Shown in pieces: positions 14,723-20,397 of a DNA stretch of 50,222 nt. Position 1 is the first letter of the stretch; every line of letters starts with the position of its first letter. The notes under the pieces were generated by a model, which saw only the letters and a list, made by a program, of their open reading frames with translations, made no database searches and was not told the DNA's origin. A program made the position numbers and the translations under genes. This stretch comes from an uncultured Bacteroidales bacterium (lineage in GTDB: Bacteria; Bacteroidota; Bacteroidia; Bacteroidales; Paludibacteraceae), in the NCBI GenBank assembly GCA_902798015.1, contig CADBVL010000006.1, positions 1-50,222 of the forward strand, written 5' to 3'.

Positions 14723-15271
14723 ATGTTGTTTCAACCAACGGACATAGAACTGATACGCGAGGTGTTGCAGGATAGCAACGCACGTGCGTTCGAGATGCTT
14801 ATGAAGCGATACACTTCGCAGGTCTATGGTGCCGCCCTGCGGCTTATGAAGGATGAAGAGAATGCCCAAGAGGTCACCCAGATGGCGTTCATCCAAGCCT
14901 ACCGCCACCTCGATAGCTGGCGCGGAGAGAATTTCGGAGCCTGGGTCACCATCATCGCCAATCATATCGCACTGAGGCTCTTGGAGAAAGAAAAACGAAA
15001 GCAGACAGAGCCTCTGGACGAGAACACCGATCCTCCGAATGAAGAATATGACGAGCAGAGGGAGCTGCAGTTACAAGCCTTGGAGCAAGCAATTACCCAA
15101 CTGCCCGAAGCCGAACGACAAATCATCCAATGGCATTATTACGAGGGAGTGACGCTGCAAACTATCGCACAACGCCTCGGACAAACGGAAAACAATATCA
15201 AAGTACGGATCTTCCGCATTCGGGAGAAACTAAAAATGAAGATAGAAAATGAATACACAAATGACAGATAA
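14723..15271 (+). CDS. RNA polymerase ECF-type sigma factor
   Basis: 182 aa, full length for an ECF (sigma-70 family, RpoE-like) factor. The sigma2 region spans about residues 22-90 with FEMLMKRYTSQVYGAALRLMKDEENAQEVTQMAFIQAYRHLDSW. The sigma4 region is about residues 115-175, with LPEAERQIIQWHYYEGVTLQTIAQRLGQTENNIKVRIFRIREKL. It directs RNA polymerase to alternative promoters, here probably including its own and that of the gene at 15661. The signal is unknown. It overlaps the next small membrane protein gene by 23 bp, an arrangement typical of a sigma with its regulator. Confidence 0.92.
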   Translation: MLFQPTDIELIREVLQDSNARAFEMLMKRYTSQVYGAALRLMKDEENAQEVTQMAFIQAYRHLDSWRGENFGAWVTIIANHIALRLLEKEKRKQTEPLDENTDPPNEEYDEQRELQLQALEQAITQLPEAERQIIQWHYYEGVTLQTIAQRLGQTENNIKVRIFRIREKLKMKIENEYTNDR

Positions 15272-15569
15272 GGATTTGGACATGCTCTTTGCAGAGAGCG
15301 CCAAGCGCCAACAGCCGATAGCGGATATCAACGCCGCCGTCATGCGAACCGTGCGTCGTGACTTGCGCCTCAAGACCTTGCGCAAATGGGCGAAGCTTTT
15401 AGGCATTTGTTTCGGTCTGCCAGTAGCGATAGTGGTGTATATCTACGCATTGTTCGTCTTTATGCCAGAGATGCCGGAACAATTACGGGTTCTGAGTATC
15501 GCCCTGCCGATTGCCACCATCCTTATTCTGGCTGCGCAACGTTTACATTATTTCTCGCCGGAAGTGTAA
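15249..15569 (+). CDS. Small membrane protein, possible anti-sigma factor
   Basis: 106 aa. An N-terminal soluble part of about 45 residues (DKDLDMLFAESAKRQQPIADINAAVMRTVRR) is followed by two membrane segments (about 52-72 and 80-95). I do not recognise a named family. Size, topology and the 23-bp overlap with the ECF sigma gene suggest a membrane-bound partner that holds the sigma factor, but no ZAS-type His/Cys zinc motif is seen. An internal ATG at 15261 is an alternative start. The stop codon GTG-TAA lies within the -35 element of the next promoter. Confidence 0.6.
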   Translation: MNTQMTDKDLDMLFAESAKRQQPIADINAAVMRTVRRDLRLKTLRKWAKLLGICFGLPVAIVVYIYALFVFMPEMPEQLRVLSIALPIATILILAAQRLHYFSPEV

Positions 15570-15590
15570 CCTTTTCGCACTCCGTGTATC
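15564..15590 (+). promoter_or_regulatory. Second copy of the ECF promoter motif
   Basis: GTGTAACCTTTT from 15564 and GTATC at 15586-15590, with 14 nt between AACC and GTATC as at 14683-14709. The predicted start near 15597 leaves a 60-nt leader before the gene at 15661. Confidence 0.6.
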
Positions 15591-15660
15591 ATATAAATAG
15601 AGGAGCATACTAGTCAACTCCCTAAAATAACTTTGTTAAACAATTAAAATTCATAACATT

Positions 15661-16092
15661 ATGCAAGTATTAACTGATAATTTCGTTGGTTTAGTAGCTA
15701 TTATTCTTATTTTTGGCTTGCCTGTGATAGCCGTTGTAATGGCTTTCATCAAAAAGATGAAAAAGAATCAGCAGGAGAAAGAGATTCGTCAACTTATTAT
15801 TGAGAACAAGACGGATCCGGAAACGGCCAAACTGCTCATTGAGGAACCGAAGAAAGCAGAACCCCGCAAGCCCGGCACGATTGATCTCGGCACATTGCGT
15901 ACGGCATGTATCCTGCTCGGCGTAGGTCTCGGAACTTTGATTAACTGGCTGGCGAATATAGCCACAAAGAACATCTATTTCTGGCTGATTATCGCCTTCG
16001 GCGTCGGTATCGGCATGTTATGTTCCTTCCTTGTTGAACTGCGGCTGGCCAAAAAACAAAAACCGACCGAGGATAGCTGGAAAGAAGACTAA
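15661..16092 (+). CDS. DUF6249-like membrane protein, putative ECF target
   Basis: 143 aa with three membrane segments: about residues 10-29, 80-100 and 106-128. Between the first and second lies a charged cytoplasmic region (KKMKKNQQEKEIRQLIIENKTDPETAKLLIEEPKK). This build matches small Bacteroidota membrane proteins often annotated DUF6249 and found beside ECF sigma genes; the family name is from memory. It has its own copy of the sigma promoter motif and ends in a strong terminator, so it is probably the main output of the sigma switch. Function unknown. Confidence 0.65.
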   Translation: MQVLTDNFVGLVAIILIFGLPVIAVVMAFIKKMKKNQQEKEIRQLIIENKTDPETAKLLIEEPKKAEPRKPGTIDLGTLRTACILLGVGLGTLINWLANIATKNIYFWLIIAFGVGIGMLCSFLVELRLAKKQKPTEDSWKED

Positions 16093-16121
16093 CGCCCAAA
16101 GCTTCATACTTTGGTTGTTAT

Positions 16122-16155
16122 ACGACAAAAGCGGGCCGAAACCCGCTTTTGTCGT
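16122..16155 (+). terminator. Terminator after the ECF sigma operon
   Basis: Perfect 14-bp stem: ACGACAAAAGCGGG (16122-16135) pairs with CCCGCTTTTGTCGT (16142-16155), with a 6-nt loop. The TTTT is inside the 3' arm and there is no long T run after it, so efficiency is uncertain, but the position fits. Confidence 0.7.
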
Positions 16156-16240
16156 AGTTACAGAATAGCATGTCGCTAATTATTTTTACAACAGCACTGT
16201 AAATCAGCACGTTACAAAATCATTTGTCGCATAAAAAAAT

Positions 16241-16271
16241 TTGGATGGCTTTGAAAATTGTAGTACCTTTG
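16241..16271 (+). promoter_or_regulatory. Bacteroidota-type promoter for the TPR-HTH regulator operon
   Basis: TTG at 16241-16243, 20-nt spacer, TACCTTTG at 16264-16271. The leader to ATG 16328 is about 50 nt. Confidence 0.75.
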
Positions 16272-16327
16272 CAGTGGATTTTGGAACAAAATTTGTGGTC
16301 CGAAAAGTGACTAAAACAACATGTATT

Positions 16328-17227
16328 ATGCGAAAAATTGTCTCATACATTATTATCCTCTGTGCGCTGTCTGCGTGTGCGACGCACGATAGGAAGAGCG
16401 AACAGGTAGCCGATGCCACTCTTCGGACTGCTGACTCCTTGGAAAACGCGCTACAGACGTACGCGGATATACCTGCATTGCAAGATGCGGCTGAAACATT
16501 CCGCACCAAAGGACAGACAGCCAAAGAGGCAAAAGTGATTTATCATCTCGGCAAGGCGTATCTGGCCGGGCAACAGGATTCGCTGGCTTTCGATTGTTTC
16601 AGTCAGGCGGCAAACGAGTTCCTCTATCTGAGCGATTCCGTTTACTACCCGCTTTCCGTGATTGAACTGAGCCTGATAGCCGAGCGCCGATATCGCGAGG
16701 AAGGCGACGCCACCATGTTACAGGCCACCCGCACCATCCATCGTGAAGTGATACAAACGAAGACCGCGAACACACGCAAACATAATGTCCTGATTCTATT
16801 ACTGACCATAGTGTTGGTCGGGGCAGGAATAGCAGTATATGCCGTTTATCGCAACAGGAAAAGTTCCTCCCAGTCCGTCAAACGCGAGGATTTGGAGCGT
16901 AATATCGCCTTGGTGTTGTCACAGGGAAAAATCCAGGTGGCGCTCCATTGGGACGATTACAAACAATTCTGCACGACGGCTAACGCGTATCTGTATGATG
17001 CAGTGGACAAACTGCAGGCTGCACAGCCGGAACTCTCGGAACAAGACATTCGCTTTTGCGTACTGGTTCTATTGGATTTGTCGGCTAAGGAAATAGCAGA
17101 TATTATGATGTTATCGCAAAACAGTATAAGCAATAAAAAAACACGCACAGCGCAGAAACTTGGTACCATTGCTGCGGACTTGCGCGAAAAATTAATACGT
17201 ATAACCCTCAAAACAAAAGAAAAATGA
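16328..17227 (+). CDS. Membrane-spanning TPR lipoprotein with C-terminal HTH regulator domain
   Basis: 299 aa from ATG 16328. The frame is open back to 16241, but that would cover the promoter, and 16328 starts a clear signal sequence with lipobox LSAC (Cys17). Residues 25-145 are helical with TPR-like repeats (AKVIYHLGKAYLAGQQDSLAFDCFSQAAN). A membrane segment lies at 152-174, then a cytoplasmic part ends in a LuxR/sigma4-like helix-turn-helix, LSAKEIADIMMLSQNSISNKKTRTAQKL. Such proteins are known in Bacteroidota as one-piece sensors: periplasmic TPRs outside, DNA binding inside. The ligand and target genes are unknown. It overlaps the TonB-domain gene by 4 bp. Confidence 0.75.
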   Translation: MRKIVSYIIILCALSACATHDRKSEQVADATLRTADSLENALQTYADIPALQDAAETFRTKGQTAKEAKVIYHLGKAYLAGQQDSLAFDCFSQAANEFLYLSDSVYYPLSVIELSLIAERRYREEGDATMLQATRTIHREVIQTKTANTRKHNVLILLLTIVLVGAGIAVYAVYRNRKSSSQSVKREDLERNIALVLSQGKIQVALHWDDYKQFCTTANAYLYDAVDKLQAAQPELSEQDIRFCVLVLLDLSAKEIADIMMLSQNSISNKKTRTAQKLGTIAADLREKLIRITLKTKEK

Positions 17228-17829
17228 AAACGAAAGTATTATTCAGCGCACTTTGCCTGCTCGTTTCAATAAGCGTGTGCGCAGGAAGCAAAAACACTGC
17301 AAAAAACGGCAGTACAACCAAACAAACCAAAGTCGTCCAAGTCGAAGATGGCAATGTAGTTGTTGTTAACACCTCCGAATCTGGCAAAAAATGCTCCACT
17401 TCTGTGACTGTTACCAGAAACGACAATGAAAACGGGAAGAAGGTGTACGTGGTAAAGAGTGACGGCGAAGCGACTATCGCTTCTTCACTTGAAGCCGATG
17501 TAAAACCCGAACTGCCGGTTCTGGCGCCGGACAGCATGCCGGAATTCCCAGGCGGTATGTCTGCAATGATGACGTATTTGATGGATAATGTAAAGTATCC
17601 GGCAGACGCAAAAAAGGATAAAAAAGAAGGACGGGTTGCTTGCTCGTTTGTGATCACGAAAGAAGGGAAGGTGACGGATGCGCATGTGGTCAAGTCCAGC
17701 GGCACGGAAAGCCTAGATAACGAAGCCTTGCGCGTTGTGAATAACATGCCGGACTGGAAACCGGGTAAAGAAAACGGCGAACCGGTAAATGTTCACTATA
17801 CTATTCCTGTGGTCTTCAAACTGAAATAA
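17224..17829 (+). CDS. Secreted TonB C-terminal domain protein
   Basis: 201 aa. Cleavable-type signal peptide (residues 1-20), a Lys/Thr-rich region, then a TonB C-terminal domain from about residue 105: PEFPGGMSAMMTYLMDNVKYPADA, GRVACSFVITKEGKVTDAHVVKSSG, LDNEALRVVNNMPDWKPGKENG. TonB normally keeps an uncleaved N-terminal anchor to contact ExbB-ExbD. Here the N-terminus looks like a signal peptide, and there is no proline-rich spacer, so it may be a periplasmic partner of the TPR-HTH sensor rather than an energy transducer. The gene is coupled to the sensor by ATGA and followed by a terminator. Confidence 0.78.
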   Translation: MKTKVLFSALCLLVSISVCAGSKNTAKNGSTTKQTKVVQVEDGNVVVVNTSESGKKCSTSVTVTRNDNENGKKVYVVKSDGEATIASSLEADVKPELPVLAPDSMPEFPGGMSAMMTYLMDNVKYPADAKKDKKEGRVACSFVITKEGKVTDAHVVKSSGTESLDNEALRVVNNMPDWKPGKENGEPVNVHYTIPVVFKLK

Positions 17830-17915
17830 TCGTCTCGAACACCATTTCGCGTCAAGAAAGTAAGGTAACTCTCCATCCTGTTTGTTAATACAACCACAAA
17901 TGTGAAATGGTTTAT

Positions 17916-17945
17916 GCAGGCCCGCAAAAACGGGCTTGCTTTTGT
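17916..17945 (+). terminator. Terminator after the TonB-domain gene
   Basis: GCAGGCCCG (17916-17924) pairs with CGGGCTTGC (17931-17939) with one G-T pair and a CAAAAA loop, followed by TTTTGTTT. A perfect outer inverted repeat, CAACCACAAA (17891-17900) and TTTGTGGTTG (17961-17970), flanks it. Confidence 0.75.
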
Positions 17946-17985
17946 TTCTAAGGATCTTAGTTTGTGGTTGGAATGATCTCGGGAT

Positions 17986-18029
17986 GAGCTGCCTTTGAGC
18001 ACCCTTTCAGCACCCATTGAGCACCCTTT
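17986..18029 (+). repeat. Four 11-nt repeats in the tonB-eamA convergent gap
   Basis: Units GAGCTGCCTTT, GAGCACCCTTT, CAGCACCCATT and GAGCACCCTTT run head to tail. The remaining bases to the eamA stop (18058) carry a looser AACCAGGTGG/AACCACGTGG pair. No gene is seen in the gap 17830-18057. Confidence 0.7.
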
Positions 18030-18057
18030 GGAACCAGGTGGAAACCACGTGGAGACC

Positions 18058-19044
18058 CTACATCGACCCTATTGCCAGACATATGAGTCCTGCAAGAATG
18101 CCAACCATGCAGACCACTTTCTTCCACGGGTCTTCCTCTTTGAGGAAAAGCAGGCCGTACGCAAAACCAATCACCGCCCCACCTCTTCGAATCGTACTCA
18201 CCACCGCTATCAGACTGTCCGGATCCCGCAGCGCCAACATATACACATTATCGCTGATGATCAAAAACACCGAGATGAGAAGAATCGGAGTGAACGGATG
18301 AACGAGTGAACGGGTGAACGGGGTCCCCCAGCCCCCTGAAGGGGGAGAGACTCGCGCAATGATGCGCGAGAAGGGAAAGACGAAATCCCCCCGGCCCCCT
18401 GAAGGAGGAGAGGCGAGCAGAGATCCGACAAGCAGTATGAGGGCTTGGTAGAACGTATAATACACCTGCACGGCGTTATGGTCATAACTGCGCATCAGGA
18501 ACTTGTCGTACAAGCCCGAACACGCCCCGATCAATATCGCCAACGCCAGTGCCACATAATAGCGGCCCGCCGGAGTATGCCTAGTATTCCGAATAGTCTG
18601 TTTATTACGAAACGAGAACACAAACACCGTTCCTATCGCCAGACTCACACCCAGCCATTGCCATCCGTTCAGGCGCTCCCCGAACAGCAACAACGCACCC
18701 ACCAAAGTCCACATCGGACGTGTAGCCTGCATCGGGCTGACGACGGACAAGGGCAGATGTTTGAGGGATATATAGGCAAAGACCCAGCTGCTGAGTACAA
18801 TCACGGACTTGAGCACGACCAGTCCGTGCGCTTTCAGATCCAGCGACGGCACGTAGAAGGGCGTAGTGGTCATCATCTCCGGGCAGATGCGCGAGAGTAG
18901 CCAGGGCACCGAGAGGAAGAGCGCCGAGAACCACACGCTCAGAGTCAGCACATCGATGACACGGTTGGACTGCAGGGCCACCTTCTTACTGATATCATAA
19001 CACCCCAGACAGAGGGCGGAAATGAACGATAAAACAAGCCACAT
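18058..19044 (-). CDS. EamA/DMT superfamily transporter with an in-frame repeat insert
   Basis: 328 aa from ATG 19044 (the frame is open to 19101, but that part overlaps the promoter). About ten membrane helices in two EamA halves (LVLSFISALCLGCYDISKK, LPLSVVSPMQATRPMWTLVGALLLFGERLNGWQWLGVSLAIG, and the C-terminal AVVSTIRRGGAVIGFAYGLLFLKEE). Members export small metabolites or amino acids; the substrate cannot be told. Residues about 211-251 are a foreign-looking Pro/Gly/Ser-rich segment with SPPSGGRGD and SPPSGGWGT, encoded by GC-rich repeats (18324-18412) and an octamer array (18292-18323). It falls between two helices and keeps the frame. Confidence 0.88.
   Translation of the reverse strand: MWLVLSFISALCLGCYDISKKVALQSNRVIDVLTLSVWFSALFLSVPWLLSRICPEMMTTTPFYVPSLDLKAHGLVVLKSVIVLSSWVFAYISLKHLPLSVVSPMQATRPMWTLVGALLLFGERLNGWQWLGVSLAIGTVFVFSFRNKQTIRNTRHTPAGRYYVALALAILIGACSGLYDKFLMRSYDHNAVQVYYTFYQALILLVGSLLASPPSGGRGDFVFPFSRIIARVSPPSGGWGTPFTRSLVHPFTPILLISVFLIISDNVYMLALRDPDSLIAVVSTIRRGGAVIGFAYGLLFLKEEDPWKKVVCMVGILAGLICLAIGSM
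18292..18323 (+). repeat. Octamer array inside eamA
   Basis: Four units: GAACGGAT, GAACGAGT, GAACGGGT and GAACGGGG. The first 31 nt are identical, in the same order, to the array in the murG leader (19130-19160), about 840 bp away. Confidence 0.8.
18324..18412 (+). repeat. Paired GC-rich REP-like element inside eamA
   Basis: Two copies of a C-rich/G-rich inverted unit with core CCCCCTGAAGG (18324-18349 and 18386-18412) flank a perfect hairpin CTCGCGCA-atga-TGCGCGAG (18351-18370). Each copy is itself a small inverted repeat. Read on the minus strand they encode SPPSGG twice. It has the look of a REP-type or miniature mobile element. Confidence 0.65.
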
Positions 19045-19070
19045 CTTGCACTCTTTCGGAAAAAATCGTG

Positions 19071-19101
19071 CAAAAATACTGCTTTTCTTGCATATATGCA
19101 A
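19071..19101 (-). promoter_or_regulatory. Promoter for eamA, sharing a palindrome with the murG promoter
   Basis: On the minus strand: TTG (19101-19099), 20-nt spacer, TATTTTTG (19078-19071). Its -33 box is one half of the palindrome TTGCATATATGCAA (19088-19101). Confidence 0.65.
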
Positions 19102-19118
19102 AATTTTTTGTAATTTTG
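19088..19118 (+). promoter_or_regulatory. Promoter for murG, sharing a palindrome with the eamA promoter
   Basis: TTG at 19088-19090, 20-nt spacer, TAATTTTG at 19111-19118. The -33 box is the left half of TTGCATATATGCAA. The two divergent promoters are therefore overlaid and symmetrical, so RNA polymerase probably cannot occupy both at once. Confidence 0.65.
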
Positions 19119-19129
19119 CCGCGTTTTTT

Positions 19130-19177
19130 GAACGGATGAACGAGTGAACGGGTGAACGGGTGAACGGATGAAAGGTA
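19130..19177 (+). repeat. Octamer array in the murG leader
   Basis: Six 8-nt units, mostly GAACGGGT or GAACGGAT, the last GAAAGGTA. It begins just after the predicted transcription start and ends 16 nt before the murG ATG. Confidence 0.8.
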
Positions 19178-19193
19178 AAAAACTGAATCTACT

Positions 19194-20282
19194 ATGCGTT
19201 ATTTGATATCCGGAGGGGGGACCGGAGGACATATCTTCCCCGCAGTGAGTATAGCCAATGCGCTGAAGGAGTTGGATCCGGAGGCGGAGATTTTGTTTGT
19301 GGGTGCCCTGGGTCGTATGGAGATGGAGCGTGTGCCGCAAGCGGGTTATAAGATCGTGGGTTTGCCTGTGCGCGGTTTCAACCGTTCGCAGCCGTGGAAG
19401 AACGTGTCGGTGCTGATCGACCTGGCTAAGTCGATTCGTCAGGTGAAGCGTATCATCCGTGATTTCCGTCCGGACGTAGGTGTGGGTGTAGGAGGTTACG
19501 CTTCGGGTGCGGCGATGTGGGCCGCAGCGCAGATGGGTATACCTATCCTGCTGCAGGAGCAGAACGGTTTTGCGGGTGTGACGAACAAGATACTGAAGGA
19601 CAAGGCGTCGAAGATATGCGTGGCGTACGAAGGCATGGAGCGTTTCTTCCCTGCCGACAAGATCATCCTCACCGGCAATCCCGTGCGGCAGAACCTGGAG
19701 AAAGGAAAGAGGGGAAAAGTGAAAGGTGAAAGGAATCTGCTTATTCTTGGAGGCAGTCTCGGTGCGCGGACGATCAACGAGGCGGTGATGGCGGCGATTG
19801 GAGGTCAGAAGTCAGATATCAGAAGTCAGCTATCAGAGATCAGAGTGGTATGGCAGACGGGAAAGGTGTATTACGAGCGATGCAAGGCGGCATGGGAGGC
19901 GGCAGGTTGTCCCGCTAACATCGAGTGTCTGGATTTTCTCACGGACATGCCGGACCGTTATGCGCAAGCGGACCTTGTGATCTCTCGTGCGGGTGCTTCG
20001 TCCATCAGCGAGATATGTCTGTTAGGCAAACCCGCCATCCTCGTGCCATCGCCAAACGTAGCGGAGGATCATCAGACGCATAACGCCATGGCGTTGGTGA
20101 ACAAAGATGCGGCGGTGCTGGTGAAAGACTGCGAGGCGGTGGAGAAGCTCATTCCCACGGCGCTGGAGTTGATACAAGACGATGCGCGGTTGGAGAGACT
20201 GCATACGAACGTGCTGACGCTCGCGCAACGCGATTCCGCGAAGCGCATCGCGGAGGAAGTGATGAAACTCGCCGCTCGGTAA
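19194..20282 (+). CDS. murG: Lipid II synthase MurG (GlcNAc transferase)
   Basis: 362 aa. MurG adds GlcNAc to lipid I on the cytoplasmic face of the inner membrane. Motifs: SGGGTGGHIFPAVSIA (residues 6-21), GVGVGGYASG, LQEQNGFAGVTNK, LILGGSLGARTINEA, and SRAGASSISEICLLGKPAILVPSP near the UDP-GlcNAc site. Two short repeat-encoded stretches lie in frame: residues 169-181 (GAAAGG-type units, 19698-19733) and 203-217 (GTCAGA-type units, 19801-19845), both in surface positions of the C-terminal domain. It has its own promoter and is detached from the rest of the dcw cluster, with no murC or ftsQ after it. Confidence 0.95.
   Translation: MRYLISGGGTGGHIFPAVSIANALKELDPEAEILFVGALGRMEMERVPQAGYKIVGLPVRGFNRSQPWKNVSVLIDLAKSIRQVKRIIRDFRPDVGVGVGGYASGAAMWAAAQMGIPILLQEQNGFAGVTNKILKDKASKICVAYEGMERFFPADKIILTGNPVRQNLEKGKRGKVKGERNLLILGGSLGARTINEAVMAAIGGQKSDIRSQLSEIRVVWQTGKVYYERCKAAWEAAGCPANIECLDFLTDMPDRYAQADLVISRAGASSISEICLLGKPAILVPSPNVAEDHQTHNAMALVNKDAAVLVKDCEAVEKLIPTALELIQDDARLERLHTNVLTLAQRDSAKRIAEEVMKLAAR
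19698..19733 (+). repeat. In-frame GAAAGG short repeat in murG
   Basis: Imperfect 7-8-nt purine units (GAAAGGT, GAAAAGT) encoding a Lys/Gly/Arg-rich loop between NPVRQNLE and NLLILGGSLG. Confidence 0.65.
19801..19845 (+). repeat. In-frame GTCAGA/ATCAGA short repeat in murG
   Basis: About six imperfect units of 7-8 nt (GTCAGAA, GTCAGAT, ATCAGAA, ATCAGAG). They encode a Ser/Gln/Arg-rich loop before VVWQTGKVYYE. Confidence 0.7.
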
Positions 20283-20360
20283 GTACTCTTCGGAGTAACT
20301 CGCCCCATGCTCGACGACTCTCGCGGACCCCAACCGCTCGAGACGCCTCCGAGAGAGTAC
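20283..20360 (+). repeat. Inverted repeat between murG and the AsmA-like gene
   Basis: GTACTC-tt-CGGAG (20283-20295), directly after the murG stop, pairs with CTCCG-aga-GAGTAC (20347-20360) across a 51-nt centre that also contains CTCGACGACTC/CTCGAGACG segments. No T run follows, so it is not a standard terminator. Confidence 0.6.
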
Positions 20361-20376
20361 ATACCTCGCTAAGAAA

Positions 20377-20397
20377 AATTAAAAATTAAGAATTATG
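20377..20397 (+). repeat. Heptamer array at the start of the AsmA-like gene
   Basis: AATTAAA, AATTAAG, AATTATG. The final ATG is the start codon of the AsmA-like gene. Units match those at 7912-7932. Confidence 0.7.

Noticed and set aside
18041-18056. A parS-like site around CCACGTGG near 18045-18052
   Set aside because: Only the central nine bases fit the parS consensus. The flanks do not, and the site lies in a local AACCAGGTGG/AACCACGTGG repeat.
19130-19177. CRISPR-like array
   Set aside because: Units are 8 nt, head to tail, with no spacers, and no cas genes are in the window.
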